A stretch of 64,000 nucleotides of DNA, from the NCBI GenBank assembly GCA_029851945.1, contig JARKUZ010000033.1:10427-74426 (forward strand), given 5' to 3'. The stretch comes from Terrisporobacter sp. Lineage in GTDB: Bacteria; Bacillota_A; Clostridia; Peptostreptococcales; Peptostreptococcaceae. Of the stretch, positions 18,308-28,909 are shown one piece after another (within the stretch, counting starts at the first letter, position 1; each line of letters opens with the position of its first letter). The notes beneath the pieces are model-generated. The model worked only from the letters and a program-made list of their open reading frames with translations, was not told the origin of the DNA and ran no database searches. The position numbers were made by a program, and so were the translations under genes.

Positions 18308-18359
18308 AATTAATTATCACTTACTTTATTTATTAATACCTAATTAAGTATATAAATCT

Positions 18360-19913
18360 TTAATTAGGTATTATATTTTTCTCTACTAAAAAATCATGTG
18401 CTACATTTTCAGGAGTTTTACCTTCTTCATCAACTTGATAATTCATATTTATCATATCTTCTTCAGTAATAACACCTTCTAACATCTCTAATACTTCTTC
18501 TATTTCTGGATATTTTTCTAAAGTTTCCTCTCTTACAATTGGTATAGCGTAATATGGTGGAAAAAAGTTTTTATCATCCTTTAAGACTTTAAGATTAAAT
18601 TTTTTAAGAAGTCCATCAGTAGAAAATGCATCTATTACTTGAGCATCCCCTTTTTCAAGAGCTTGATATCTTAGAGACCCGTCTATACCTTTAACATCCT
18701 TATACTCCATTCCATAACATTTTTGAAGCCCTGGTAAACCATCATCCCTATTAGCAAATTGCATAGTTGGAGAGAATACAAAATTTTTACTATACTTAGT
18801 CAAATCTGAGTAAGTTTCAATATTATACTTTTCACATACTTTTGGATCCATAGCTAAAGTATAAGTATTATTAAATCCTATAGGATTTAATACTTCTATT
18901 TGATATTTTTCAGATAGTGTATTTTTTACATGATTATAAACATCATCTTTATCCCCCTTAGCTTCTTCTTTCATGATATTCATCAATATAGTCCCTGTAT
19001 AATCTACACAAAAATCTACATCACCATTTGTCATAGAACTCCATAATACAGTAGTTCCCATATTAAGTTTTCTTTCAATATTGTAATCAGTATACTCTTC
19101 TAGTAAATCTGCATATATATTTCCAAGTATTAATTGCTCTGTAAAGTCTTTTGAACCAACTACTATAGTATCCTTTTTAGATAATCCTTGACCTACAGTA
19201 GTAAATAAAATTGCTACTACAAGAAGTATGGCACATACTTTAGCACCAAAATTATTATTTTTATTTGTAGAAGATTTTGAAGACATATATTTATTCATAG
19301 CAGATTTTTCAATCTTAGAGAATATGTAATCTACTAAAAGAGCAAGTAAACATGCAGGTATAGCCCCTGCTAAAATCATAATATTATTAACTGTTTGAAC
19401 TCCTGAAAATACTAAATATCCAAGTCCTCCAGCACCTATAAATGCAGCAAGTGTCATAAGACCTACAGCTGTAACTGATGATATTCTAACTCCTGCCATT
19501 ATTATAGGAAGTGCTAATGGTAATTGTATTTTATATAATATCTGTTTATTCGTAAGCCCAATTCCAACTGCCGATTCTATAATATTTTTATCAATACCTA
19601 ATATTCCTGTAGATGTATTTTTTACTATAGGTAGTAAGGAATAAAGAACAACCATCATTATTGCTGGCTTACTGCCAATTCCTAAAATAGGCACCAAAAG
19701 ACCTAAAAGAGCCATAGATGGTATTGCTTGAAATATATTAATTACCCCTATAATATATTTTCTTAATTTTTCATTTTTAGAAATAAGTATTCCTAAAGGT
19801 ATTCCTATAACTATAGCTACTAAAATAGCTAGTATAGTTAATCTAATATGTTCTATTAATAAACTAATGATTTGAGATTTCTGAGAAAAAATATAATTTA
19901 TAAAATTAGTCAA
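18360..19913 (-). CDS. Glycine betaine/choline-type ABC transporter, fused permease and substrate-binding protein
   Basis: The 517-residue fusion has an N-terminal ProW/OpuCB-like permease (about residues 1-210, six helices, with AVGIGLTNKQILYKIQLPLALPIIMAG as the ATPase-contact loop). A further membrane helix follows at about 225-245, then an OpuAC-type binding domain (VVGSKDFTEQLILGNIYADLLE, MTNGDVDFCVDYTGT, GDAQVIDAF). The binding domain is thus tethered outside the cell, as in OpuABC-like and Bil/EgtU-type fusions. The likely solute is a quaternary amine osmoprotectant, although ergothioneine-type fusions have the same architecture. The start overlaps the ATPase gene by eight bases. Confidence 0.92.
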   Translation of the reverse strand: MTNFINYIFSQKSQIISLLIEHIRLTILAILVAIVIGIPLGILISKNEKLRKYIIGVINIFQAIPSMALLGLLVPILGIGSKPAIMMVVLYSLLPIVKNTSTGILGIDKNIIESAVGIGLTNKQILYKIQLPLALPIIMAGVRISSVTAVGLMTLAAFIGAGGLGYLVFSGVQTVNNIMILAGAIPACLLALLVDYIFSKIEKSAMNKYMSSKSSTNKNNNFGAKVCAILLVVAILFTTVGQGLSKKDTIVVGSKDFTEQLILGNIYADLLEEYTDYNIERKLNMGTTVLWSSMTNGDVDFCVDYTGTILMNIMKEEAKGDKDDVYNHVKNTLSEKYQIEVLNPIGFNNTYTLAMDPKVCEKYNIETYSDLTKYSKNFVFSPTMQFANRDDGLPGLQKCYGMEYKDVKGIDGSLRYQALEKGDAQVIDAFSTDGLLKKFNLKVLKDDKNFFPPYYAIPIVREETLEKYPEIEEVLEMLEGVITEEDMINMNYQVDEEGKTPENVAHDFLVEKNIIPN

Positions 19914-21042
19914 GTATGCTCACCTCCATTTCTAAAAATTGCTCACTTAGTACTGTAAGTAAACTGCTTCTAGTTATAAGGCCAACTAACTTTTTGTCTT
20001 TAGTAACTACTGGAACATGACCAATATGTTCTTCATTCATAACTTCTAATATTTCTACTAGATGATTTTCATCATAAACAAAAATAGGTTCTTTATTCAT
20101 TATTTCACCTAATAAGTGATTTTGCTTCCCATCTAGTCTTAATTCTTTTATTGTAACTATACCAAGAAAATTTCCTTCTTTATCTGTCACTAATAAACTA
20201 TCTACTTTATTAGTTCTCATTATTTCCATACCTTGTATAACAGTCCTTGAAGATTTTACTGTTATAGGATTTTTAATCATAATATCTTTTGCTTTTATAT
20301 ATTCTGGTGCATTCCATAATCTATCAGTTCCTATAAAATTTTTGACAAATTCATTGGATGGATTTCTAAGTAAATTTTCTACTGTATCATATTGTTCTAT
20401 ATTACCATCTTTCATAATACAAATTTTATCAGCTAATTTTAAAGCTTCATCCATATCATGGGTGACAAATATTATAGTTTTCTTTAACTCTTCTTGAAGA
20501 GAGTATAACCATTCTTGTAGTTGAGTGCGTGTAATTGGATCTAAAGCACTGAAAGGTTCATCCATAAGTATTATATCTGCATCAGTAGCTACAGCTCTTA
20601 CAAGACCAATTCTTTGTTGCTGTCCTCCACTTAGCTCAGATGGATATTTATCTAAGAATTCTTTTGGATCTAATCCAACCATATTCATTAATTCTAGTGT
20701 CTTATTATTTATTTCTTCTTCACTTTTACCTTTTTTTAATCTAGGTATTAACTCTATATTATCTCTGATAGTTAAATGTGGGAATAATCCAGTGCTTTGT
20801 ATTACATATCCTATATTTCTTCTTAGCTTTATAGGGTCTTCTTCAGATATAGGTCTTCCATCAATATAAATTTCACCTTTAGTAGGTTCAATTAATTTAT
20901 TAATTAATTTAAGTGTTGTAGTTTTCCCACAACCACTAGGTCCTATAAATACAACAAAACTACCTTTATCAATTTTTAAAGATATATCTTCCAAGATAAC
21001 CTTGCTACCTACCTTTTTAGAAATATTTTTAATTTCTATCAT
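19906..21042 (-). CDS. Osmoprotectant-type ABC transporter ATPase with CBS pair
   Basis: The 378-residue ATPase has Walker A GPSGCGKTT, signature LSGGQQQRIGLVRAV and Walker B IILMDEPFSALD, and two C-terminal CBS domains (about 255-375, IKAKDIMIKNPITVKSS and IMNKEPIFVYDENHLV). In OpuA-type ABC importers such CBS pairs sense ionic strength or nucleotides. The ATG at 21042 is preferred over 21063 because the in-frame upstream ATG lies in front of the AAGGAGGAGGGGG ribosome site, which belongs to the later start. It is the first gene of a two-gene operon with the permease-binding fusion. Confidence 0.94.
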   Translation of the reverse strand: MIEIKNISKKVGSKVILEDISLKIDKGSFVVFIGPSGCGKTTTLKLINKLIEPTKGEIYIDGRPISEEDPIKLRRNIGYVIQSTGLFPHLTIRDNIELIPRLKKGKSEEEINNKTLELMNMVGLDPKEFLDKYPSELSGGQQQRIGLVRAVATDADIILMDEPFSALDPITRTQLQEWLYSLQEELKKTIIFVTHDMDEALKLADKICIMKDGNIEQYDTVENLLRNPSNEFVKNFIGTDRLWNAPEYIKAKDIMIKNPITVKSSRTVIQGMEIMRTNKVDSLLVTDKEGNFLGIVTIKELRLDGKQNHLLGEIMNKEPIFVYDENHLVEILEVMNEEHIGHVPVVTKDKKLVGLITRSSLLTVLSEQFLEMEVSILD

Positions 21043-21242
21043 AATATCCCCCTCCTCCTTCAAACAACTTTATTCAATACATAAGTTGTTTATCAAATTA
21101 TATTATAGCAGATACTAATTTCATTATCAAACTTATTTGTAATTTTTCAAACTAATCTTTTATTAAATAAATATCTAAATGCTTAATTAATTCATTTTAT
21201 TAATACTAAATTATCTATATAAATACACATATCTTGTATAAG

Positions 21243-21275
21243 AAAAAGGATGAACTATTTTAGTTCATCCTTTTT
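21243..21275 (-). terminator. Terminator of the dxr-rseP-ispG operon
   Basis: The arms AAAAAGGATGAACT and AGTTCATCCTTTTT enclose an ATTTT loop, just after the ispG stop. Confidence 0.9.
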
Positions 21276-21279
21276 CTTA

Positions 21280-22341
21280 TTATTTTTCAAATTTACTTAT
21301 TTCTTCAAGTAATTCATCTACCAGTGAATTACCCTTTATTTTTCTTACTATTTCACCCTTTTTAAATAAAAGACCTTCCCCTTTTCCACCAGCAATGCCT
21401 ATGTCGGCTTCTCTAGCTTCTCCAGGTCCATTAACAGCACATCCCATTATTGCTACTGTCATATCTTTATTTATGTCTTTTATTTTTTCTTCTACTTCAT
21501 TTGCAACACTAATTAAGTCAATGTTACATCTACCACATGTAGGACAAGAAACTATTTTTATCTTATCGTTTAATAAGTTTAAACTTCTAAGTATATCTTT
21601 ACCTACATGTACTTCTTCTACTGGATCTCCAGTTAAAGAAATTCTTATTGTATCACCTATTCCTCTAAGTAAAAGTGAACCTACACCAATTGATGATTTA
21701 ATAGTTCCTTTTTTAATTCCACCTGCTTCAGTTATTCCTAAGTGTAGCGGATAATCAACTTTTTGACTCATTAAAGTGTAGGCATCAACAGCTGTATATA
21801 TATCTGAAGATTTAAGTGATATTACTATATTATAAAAATCTAAATCCTCTAAAATTTTAACATGCTCCATAGCACTTTCTACTAAAGCTTCTGGTGTTGC
21901 TGATCCATATTTTTTTAGTAAATGTTTCTCTAAAGAACCTCCATTTACTCCGATCCTTATTTTTAAGTTCTTTTCTTTACATTTTTCAACTACAGCTTTA
22001 ACTCTATCTATGCCGCCTATATTCCCTGGATTTATTCTAATTCCGTCTACACCTTCTTCTATAGCTTTAAGAGCTAATTTGTAATCGAAATGTATATCAG
22101 CAATTAATGGTATATTTATCTCTTTTTTAATTTTGCCCAAGTTTTCTGCTGCTATCATATCAGGAACTGCTACTCTTACTGCATCACATCCTGCTTCTTC
22201 AAGTTTTTTTATTTGTTCTATTGTTTTTTTAGCATCTCTAGTATCTGTATTAGTCATGGACTGAACTGCTATTGGATTATCTCCTCCAATTTTAATACTA
22301 CCTAAAGATACTTCTCTAGTTTTTCTTCTACTGTAACTCAA
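21280..22341 (-). CDS. ispG: 4-hydroxy-3-methylbut-2-enyl diphosphate synthase (flavodoxin)
   Basis: The enzyme catalyses the penultimate step of the MEP isoprenoid pathway using a 4Fe-4S cluster. The 353-residue chain has an N-terminal TIM-barrel (VGSMTNTDT-like VQSMTNTDTRD, PLIADIHFDYKLALKA, GIRINPGNIGG) and a C-terminal cluster domain with SCPTCGRCN and CAVNGPGEAREADIGIAGGKGEG, the Cys residues and the catalytic Glu being in place. It is the last gene of dxr-rseP-ispG, 33 bases after rseP. Together with dxr it supplies precursors for undecaprenyl phosphate, made by UppS nearby. Confidence 0.97.
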   Translation of the reverse strand: MSYSRRKTREVSLGSIKIGGDNPIAVQSMTNTDTRDAKKTIEQIKKLEEAGCDAVRVAVPDMIAAENLGKIKKEINIPLIADIHFDYKLALKAIEEGVDGIRINPGNIGGIDRVKAVVEKCKEKNLKIRIGVNGGSLEKHLLKKYGSATPEALVESAMEHVKILEDLDFYNIVISLKSSDIYTAVDAYTLMSQKVDYPLHLGITEAGGIKKGTIKSSIGVGSLLLRGIGDTIRISLTGDPVEEVHVGKDILRSLNLLNDKIKIVSCPTCGRCNIDLISVANEVEEKIKDINKDMTVAIMGCAVNGPGEAREADIGIAGGKGEGLLFKKGEIVRKIKGNSLVDELLEEISKFEK

Positions 22342-22374
22342 AACTTCACCTTCTATTTCTAATATTTCTAAGTG

Positions 22375-23400
22375 TTAAAATTTAAAAAATCCTTTTATCA
22401 ATCTTGTTACGTCATTGTATGTTATAAACACCATAAAGGCCATTAATGCGCAAAATCCTATCATATTTAACATAGCTTCTTTATCAGGATTTATTTTCTT
22501 TCCACCTCTTATCCATTCGACAAAAAGTAATAATAATCTACCTCCATCTAATGCAGGGAATGGAACTAAGTTTATTATACCTAAGTTTAAACTTATTACA
22601 GATCCTAAGTATAATAGATTAATTATACCCATTTTAGCAGCATCAGAAACAAGAGTTATCACACCTATTGGACCTGCAACAGAATTACTAAATCCTCCTG
22701 GAACAGTACCAGTTATCATTTGTTTTAAAAATACAACCATCTGAACAATCATTTGCCATGTTGCCGTAAATGAATCCTTTATAGCATTTACAAAGTTTTT
22801 TTCTCTCTTACAACTAACACCCACTTTGTAACTTCCATCTTCACCTAATTCTGGCTTTAAATTTGTTTGTATTTCTTTATTATCTCTTTCTACTACTAAA
22901 GTTAATTCTTTACCATTAGATGATGCAATTTCATCTGTAAATTCATTCCATGAGTTTATGCTTTTTCCATCAACTTTCTTAATTATATCTCCACTATGTA
23001 AATTAGCTTCCATTGCTGGGCTATTTTCAATAATTTGCTCTAAAGTAGTCGTTGGAGATCCAATGTAAATAAATACTGGAATTAAAAATAATATTGCAAG
23101 TATAAAATTAAAAAATGGTCCTGCAAAAATTACACTTGCTCTTTGTAATATGGATTTTTCACTGAATGAACCAGGTTTATTTGATTCCTCATCTTCACCT
23201 TCCATAGATACATATCCACCTATTGGTAAAGCTCTTATTGAATACAATGTTCCATTTTTTTCTTTTCCATATAGTTTTGGTCCCATACCTATTGAAAATT
23301 CATGTACAACAACTCCATTTTTCTTTGCAAGAAGAAAATGTCCTAATTCATGTATCAAAATAATTACACCAAATAGTAGTAACGCTATAACTATTGTCAT
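22375..23400 (-). CDS. rseP: Site-2 intramembrane zinc metalloprotease (RseP/RasP)
   Basis: The 341-residue protein has HExxH in the first helix (LIHELGHFLLAK) and the downstream NLVPFPALDGGRL metal-ligand motif, with a PDZ domain between (about 115-195, GSPTTTLEQIIENSPAMEANLHSGDIIKKVDGKSI). RseP cleaves anti-sigma factors and signal-peptide remnants in the membrane. The setting between dxr and ispG is the usual Clostridial arrangement. An AGGAAGGTG ribosome site precedes the ATG. An anti-sigma-like membrane protein at 54298 would be a conceivable substrate, but that is inference. Confidence 0.95.
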   Translation of the reverse strand: MTIVIALLLFGVIILIHELGHFLLAKKNGVVVHEFSIGMGPKLYGKEKNGTLYSIRALPIGGYVSMEGEDEESNKPGSFSEKSILQRASVIFAGPFFNFILAILFLIPVFIYIGSPTTTLEQIIENSPAMEANLHSGDIIKKVDGKSINSWNEFTDEIASSNGKELTLVVERDNKEIQTNLKPELGEDGSYKVGVSCKREKNFVNAIKDSFTATWQMIVQMVVFLKQMITGTVPGGFSNSVAGPIGVITLVSDAAKMGIINLLYLGSVISLNLGIINLVPFPALDGGRLLLLFVEWIRGGKKINPDKEAMLNMIGFCALMAFMVFITYNDVTRLIKGFFKF

Positions 23401-23437
23401 ATATTCACCTTCCTAATTTCACTAAAAAATTAATTAG

Positions 23438-24592
23438 CTATTTTTTTAAAATTTTTGCTAAAAATTCTCTCGTCTCTTTGTCTACTTCTAGAATATCTTC
23501 TAAAGTTGGATTAATTCTATTTTTATGTTCTTTTAAAGTTCTTTCTATGTAATATGGTATGTCATAAAATCCAATTTTATCATTTAAAAATTCATTTACT
23601 AAAACTTCATTTGCAGAATTTAATGCAGCACAATATGTCCCACCCATTTTTAATGCCTCAAATGCCAGCCTTAAACATGGAAATGTTTCCATATCTGGAT
23701 CTTCAAAAGTCAAAGTAGAAGCTTTCCTAAAATCTAATCTTTCAAAATTAGTTTCTAATCTATCTGGATAAGTTAAAGCATACTGAATTGGTAGTCTCAT
23801 ATCTGGACATCCAAGTTGCGCCATAACTGAGCTATCTCTAAATGATACCATTGAATGAACTATACTTTGGGGATGCACCACCACCTCTATATCTTCTGCC
23901 TCCACACCAAATAACCACTTAGCTTCTATAACTTCAAGGCCTTTGTTCATAAGTGTAGATGAGTCTATGCTTATTTTTCTTCCCATATCCCAGTTAGGAT
24001 GTTTAAGTGCTTGTTCTTTTTTAATATTTATAAGTTCTTCTTTTTTCTTACCCCTAAATGGTCCACCTGATGCAGTTAATATAATTTTTTCTATTTCTTT
24101 TTTATTCTCTCCATTTAAGCATTGAAATATAGCACTGTGTTCACTATCAACAGGTAATATTTCCACATTATTTTTCCTAGCTTCTCTCATTACTAATTCA
24201 CCTGCTGTTACTAATGTTTCTTTATTAGCCAGTGCTATTGTTTTTTTAGATTTAATAGCCGCCATTGTAGGAACAAGTCCTATCATACCAACAACTGCAG
24301 TTAATACTATATCTATTTCCTCAAGTTGACAAATTTTAACTAAACCTTCCATTCCACTAAGCACTTCTATATCTATATTCTCAGGAATCATTTCCTTTAA
24401 TCTATTCGCACTTTTTTCGTCATAAACTGCTACATATTTAGGACAAAATTCTAAGATTTGCTCTAACAATAATTCCACGCTGCTATTTGCAGATATGGCT
24501 ACAATCTCAAACTTATCTTTATTTTTGCGTGCAACATCTAAAGTCTGAGTACCTATAGATCCTGTAGAACCTAAAATAGTAATTTTTTTCAT
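23438..24592 (-). CDS. dxr: 1-deoxy-D-xylulose-5-phosphate reductoisomerase
   Basis: The enzyme carries out the NADPH-dependent rearrangement of DXP to MEP, the first committed step of the MEP pathway. The 384-residue length is normal. Motifs include [16 protein letters not shown] (nucleotide binding), [29 protein letters not shown] with the metal-binding Asp/Glu, [36 protein letters not shown] and [11 protein letters not shown]. It is the first gene of the dxr-rseP-ispG unit, separated from cdsA by a terminator. Confidence 0.97.
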   Translation of the reverse strand: MKKITILGSTGSIGTQTLDVARKNKDKFEIVAISANSSVELLLEQILEFCPKYVAVYDEKSANRLKEMIPENIDIEVLSGMEGLVKICQLEEIDIVLTAVVGMIGLVPTMAAIKSKKTIALANKETLVTAGELVMREARKNNVEILPVDSEHSAIFQCLNGENKKEIEKIILTASGGPFRGKKKEELINIKKEQALKHPNWDMGRKISIDSSTLMNKGLEVIEAKWLFGVEAEDIEVVVHPQSIVHSMVSFRDSSVMAQLGCPDMRLPIQYALTYPDRLETNFERLDFRKASTLTFEDPDMETFPCLRLAFEALKMGGTYCAALNSANEVLVNEFLNDKIGFYDIPYYIERTLKEHKNRINPTLEDILEVDKETREFLAKILKK

Positions 24593-24761
24593 AAGTAATC
24601 CCTTTCTAAGTTGTATTAATTATTATTTGTTCATCTATGTATTATATCACTATTATCATTATTATTTACAATATTCATTAAAAATTCAAATATAAAATAA
24701 TATTTTTCAATTAAAATTAAACTTAATATCGTCAAATATTTTATTATAATTATATAAAATA

Positions 24762-24785
24762 AAAAGCTCCAGTCAAACTGAAGCT
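24762..24785 (-). terminator. Terminator after cdsA
   Basis: The minus strand reads AGCTTCAG-TTTGA-CTGGAGCT followed by TTTTTATTTT. This divides the uppS-cdsA end from the dxr operon. Confidence 0.82.
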
Positions 24786-24788
24786 AAA

Positions 24789-25568
24789 TTAATTAATAAA
24801 TAAATTTATTACACTATATACAAATGGAGATACTAATATAACACTATCAAATCTATCTAATATACCTCCATGTCCTGGTATTAATTTACCATAATCTTTT
24901 ATACCCACATATCTTTTAATTGACGAAGCAAATAAATCTCCAAATTGGGCAACAATGCTACCAAAGAATCCCATAAATACAATTACTGCTAAATCAATCT
25001 CAAAGAAATATCCAAATACAATACATACTAATGTAGATCCTAATATTCCTCCAACACTTCCCTCTACAGTCTTTTTAGGGCTAACTTTAGGTATTAATTT
25101 ATGTTTACCAAATAAATAGCCTGCAAAATAAGCAAATATATCTGTCATAAAGGCAATAATAAATATTAGCCATACATAAACTTTTCCCTTAGTAAAATCA
25201 TCCATAGTTAATACTATAAAATCTAATAATATTGCCACATAAAATATGCCAAAGAAAGTTACTATAATATCTATTATATTCCGTTTTACTCTTAATATAG
25301 ATGCAATCGAGATTAAGAATAAAATGAAAATCATAGAATAAGTATAAAATATTGGTAGTTTAAAATAATTCTTTATTAATAAATAAAAAGAAAAAGTATA
25401 ACCTATATAATATAATGGCTTTATTTCTTTTTGTTCAAATGCCTTATAAAACTCATTTATGGCAATTGAGATTATTATAGCTTCTCCTATATATAAAGGA
25501 AGTCCTCCAAGTATTATAAGGATAAATAATGGAACTAATAATAATCCGGCTATAATTCTTGTTCTCAT
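24789..25568 (-). CDS. cdsA: Phosphatidate cytidylyltransferase
   Basis: The enzyme makes CDP-diacylglycerol from phosphatidate and CTP for phospholipid synthesis. The 259-residue integral membrane protein has about seven helices. The C-terminal CDP-DAG signature SSIKRYVGIKDYGKLIPGHGGILDRFDS (read in parts: SSIKR, KDYGKLIPGHGG, DRFDS) is intact, with the paired Asp residues for Mg. It lies 11 bases after uppS, a clear operon arrangement. Confidence 0.96.
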   Translation of the reverse strand: MRTRIIAGLLLVPLFILIILGGLPLYIGEAIIISIAINEFYKAFEQKEIKPLYYIGYTFSFYLLIKNYFKLPIFYTYSMIFILFLISIASILRVKRNIIDIIVTFFGIFYVAILLDFIVLTMDDFTKGKVYVWLIFIIAFMTDIFAYFAGYLFGKHKLIPKVSPKKTVEGSVGGILGSTLVCIVFGYFFEIDLAVIVFMGFFGSIVAQFGDLFASSIKRYVGIKDYGKLIPGHGGILDRFDSVILVSPFVYSVINLFIN

Positions 25569-25579
25569 AAGTATTCTCC

Positions 25580-26314
25580 TTATTTAATTCCGCCAAATCT
25601 CCTATCTCTATTTTGATAAGTATAAATAGCTTTTTGAAGCTCTTTTTCATCAAAATCTGGCCAATGAATGTCAGTAAAATAAAATTCTGCGTAAGCAATT
25701 TCCCAAAGCAAGAAGTTACTTAATCTTTGTTCTCCACTGGTTCTTATAACTAGATCTGGATCTGGAATAAATTTTGTGCTTAAGTGATTTGTAATTGTAT
25801 CTTCATCAATTTCTTCTATACTTATTTTACCCTCTTTAACATCTTTTACAATATGTACTAGAGCATTTTTTATATCAAATCTTCCTCCGTAATTTAAAGC
25901 CAAATTTAAATTACATCCTGTATTATCTTTAGTTAATTCTATTGCATCTTCAAGTTCTTTTACACACTGACTTGGTAATTTTTCAATATCACCTATTGCA
26001 GTTAATTTAACATTTTCTTTATGTAATGTTTTCACTTCATTTTTTAAATAAGTTGCAAGTAGATTCATTAGTGTATCTACTTCTAGTTTTGGTCTTTTCC
26101 AATTTTCTGTGGAAAAAGCATATAAAGTAACATATTTAACATTTAATTTTTTGCACTCTCTAAGTACCGTTCTAATAGTTTCCACACCAGCTTTATGCCC
26201 AGCTGTTCTTGGTAAAAACTTGCTTTTAGCCCATCTTCCATTACCATCCATGATGATAGCAATGTGTTTAGGCACTTTTTGTAAATCTATATCATAAAAC
26301 AAATTGTTTTCCAT
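25580..26314 (-). CDS. uppS: Undecaprenyl diphosphate synthase (cis-prenyltransferase)
   Basis: The enzyme makes the C55 lipid carrier for peptidoglycan and wall polymers. The 244-residue protein has HIAIIMDGNGRWAK with the catalytic Asp, the AFSTENWKRP and LNLALNYGGR segments, and RTSGEQRLSNFLLWEIAYAE near the end. The second ATG (26314) is chosen because GGAG lies seven bases before it and only one base before the upstream ATG at 26320. Neighbours pyrH-frr-x-uppS-cdsA are in the order usual for Firmicutes. Confidence 0.97.
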   Translation of the reverse strand: MENNLFYDIDLQKVPKHIAIIMDGNGRWAKSKFLPRTAGHKAGVETIRTVLRECKKLNVKYVTLYAFSTENWKRPKLEVDTLMNLLATYLKNEVKTLHKENVKLTAIGDIEKLPSQCVKELEDAIELTKDNTGCNLNLALNYGGRFDIKNALVHIVKDVKEGKISIEEIDEDTITNHLSTKFIPDPDLVIRTSGEQRLSNFLLWEIAYAEFYFTDIHWPDFDEKELQKAIYTYQNRDRRFGGIK

Positions 26315-26344
26315 ATTCATACTCCAAATATTATTTCTGACTCC

Positions 26345-26548
26345 TTATATTAAGGAGCCAGAAAAGTAAGTTACAAATAATTCTACACTATCTTCTTTTT
26401 CTGTAATTTTAATTACCCTAGGATAAATAAGCTTATCTTTATCCTTATTACCTTGAAGAATCGTTATAGTATATATTACACATCTATCATCAAAATACTT
26501 TTTAACATCATCTAAATGAAGGCCTAATAGCTCATAATATCTATTCAA
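26345..26548 (-). CDS. Small conserved protein between frr and uppS, function unknown
   Basis: The 67-residue soluble protein starts MNRYYELLGLHLDDVKKYF and ends in hydrophobic beta-like strands (SVELFVTYFSGSLI). It begins two bases after the frr stop and lies 24-30 bases before uppS, so translation is coupled to frr. No membrane helix, signal or metal motif is visible. I do not recognise a named family. The fixed operon position suggests a role near translation or the cell envelope, but that is weak inference. Confidence 0.8.
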   Translation of the reverse strand: MNRYYELLGLHLDDVKKYFDDRCVIYTITILQGNKDKDKLIYPRVIKITEKEDSVELFVTYFSGSLI

Positions 26549-26550
26549 AA

Positions 26551-27105
26551 TTATACCGCCATTATATCTTGTTCTTTAGCTGCTAATAAAGTATCTATAT
26601 CTTTTGTATATTTATCAGTAAGTTTTTGCACATCATTTTGTGCTTTCTTTAAATCATCCTCAGTTATTTCGCCTTCTTTTTCTAACTTTTTAAGTCTATC
26701 GTTAGCGTCTCTTCTTTCATTTCTTATTCTTACTTTGAATTCTTCTGAAGCTTTTTTAGCTTGTTTACATAATTCTTTTCTTCTTTCTTCTGTTAATGCA
26801 GGAACACTTATTCTTATAACGTCTCCATCATTAGTAGGATTCAATCCTAAATCTGAGTTTCTTATTGCTTTTTCGATTTCTTTCATTGCACTTTTATCCC
26901 AAGGGTTTATCATTAGTGTTCTTGGCTCTGGCACTGATATAGAACCAACTTGGTTTATTGGAGTTGGAGTTCCATAATAATCAACTCTTATCTTGTCTAA
27001 CATTTGTGCATTAGCTCTACCTGCTCTTATAGTAGAAAATTCAAACTTTAGAGCTTCTATTGTTTTATCCATTTGTTGTTGTAAGTTTTTTTGTATTTCT
27101 TTCAT
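26551..27105 (-). CDS. frr: Ribosome recycling factor
   Basis: RRF splits post-termination ribosomes together with EF-G. The 184-residue length and the family landmarks are all present: LKFEFSTIRAGRANAQMLD at the start, VDYYGTPTPINQVGSISVPEPR, LMINPWDKSAM and VRIRNERRDANDRLKKLEKEGEITEDD. The GGAGGAG ribosome site is strong. It lies 33 bases after pyrH. Confidence 0.98.
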   Translation of the reverse strand: MKEIQKNLQQQMDKTIEALKFEFSTIRAGRANAQMLDKIRVDYYGTPTPINQVGSISVPEPRTLMINPWDKSAMKEIEKAIRNSDLGLNPTNDGDVIRISVPALTEERRKELCKQAKKASEEFKVRIRNERRDANDRLKKLEKEGEITEDDLKKAQNDVQKLTDKYTKDIDTLLAAKEQDIMAV

Positions 27106-27138
27106 TTTTACTCCTCCTTCTTTAATATAAAAGTAATA

Positions 27139-27864
<726 letters not shown>

Positions 27865-27901
27865 TCAAATATATTCTCTCGTTATTATTTCTCTGTTTTT
27901 T

Positions 27902-27931
27902 AAAAAAGAGAACACATAAGTGTTCTCTTTT
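27902..27931 (-). terminator. Terminator/attenuator between tsf and pyrH
   Basis: AAAGAGAACAC pairs with GTGTTCTCTTT around an ATAA loop, with a minus-strand TTTTTTA tract after it. It probably lowers expression of pyrH and later genes relative to rpsB-tsf. Confidence 0.85.
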
Positions 27932-27940
27932 GGTTAATTA

Positions 27941-28852
27941 TTACTTAAGTTGCTTAGCAACTTCTTCAGCAAAGTTTTCTTCTTTCTTTTCTATACCTTC
28001 ACCAACTTCGAATCTTACAACTCTACCAACTTGTATGTCTGAACCAACTTGTTTAGCTACATCAGCAACTAATTTTTTTATAGTTAAATCAGAATCTTTT
28101 ACGAATGTTTGTTCTAATAAGCAAACTTCTTTTAATTCTTTTTCTAATCTACCTTTAACCATTTTTTCTACTATGTTAGCAGGTTTTCCTTCGTTTAATG
28201 CTTGAGCAGTTAAAACTTCTGTTTCATGAGCTATATAAGCTTGATCAACATCATCTCTTGAAACATATTTAGGATTCATAGCTGCAACTTGCATAGCTAT
28301 ATCTTTACCCATTGTTAATACTCTTTCATCTCTTGCTTCAGTTAATAATTCAACTAAAACACCTATTTTTCCAGCTCCGTGTATGTATCCAGCTATTTGA
28401 CCTTCAGTAGTTAATTTTTCGAATCTTCTGAAGTCTAATTTTTCTCCTATTTTAGCTATTCTATCATTTAAAACATCTTGTAATGCTTTACCTTCAGCAT
28501 GAGTTTCAGCTAATAAAGCTTCTATTGTAGTAGTTTCAGTAGCTAATGCCATTTGAGCAGCATCTTTAACGAAATCTTTGAAATCTTCATTTTTAGCAAC
28601 GAAGTCAGTTTCTGAGTTTACTTCTACTATTGCAGCAGCAGTATGATCAGCATTTACTTCTATAGTTACTAAACCTTCAGCAGCAACTCTATCAGCTTTC
28701 TTAGCAGCTTTAGATAATCCTTTTTCTCTTAATAAATCTATTGCTTTTTCCATGTTACCTTCAGCTTCTTGTAAAGCTTTTTTACAATCAAGCATTCCAG
28801 CTCCAGTAGTTTCTCTTAATTCTTTAACCATTTGTGCAGTTATGTTAGCCAT
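27941..28852 (-). CDS. tsf: Elongation factor Ts
   Basis: EF-Ts recycles GDP from EF-Tu. The 303-residue chain has the N-terminal UBA-like domain (VKELRETTGAGMLDCKKALQEA), the core TDFVAKNEDFKDFV segment and GKIGVLVEL, and a C-terminal second core subdomain with LLEQTFVKDS. The gene uses better-optimised, slightly GC-richer codons than its neighbours, as expected for a highly expressed protein. AGGAGG precedes the ATG. Confidence 0.98.
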   Translation of the reverse strand: MANITAQMVKELRETTGAGMLDCKKALQEAEGNMEKAIDLLREKGLSKAAKKADRVAAEGLVTIEVNADHTAAAIVEVNSETDFVAKNEDFKDFVKDAAQMALATETTTIEALLAETHAEGKALQDVLNDRIAKIGEKLDFRRFEKLTTEGQIAGYIHGAGKIGVLVELLTEARDERVLTMGKDIAMQVAAMNPKYVSRDDVDQAYIAHETEVLTAQALNEGKPANIVEKMVKGRLEKELKEVCLLEQTFVKDSDLTIKKLVADVAKQVGSDIQVGRVVRFEVGEGIEKKEENFAEEVAKQLK

Positions 28853-28875
28853 TTTTTATTCCTCCTATATATTCT

Positions 28876-28904
28876 AAATGGTAAGGGTACCCCCCTTACC
28901 ATTT
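28876..28904 (-). other. Stable hairpin in the rpsB-tsf intergenic gap
   Basis: AAATGGTAAGGG pairs with CCCTTACCATTT (12-bp stem) between rpsB and tsf. On the transcribed minus strand it is followed by AGAATATATAGG rather than a T-run, so it is not a standard terminator. It may protect or process the mRNA. Confidence 0.55.
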
Positions 28905-28909
28905 ATTTT

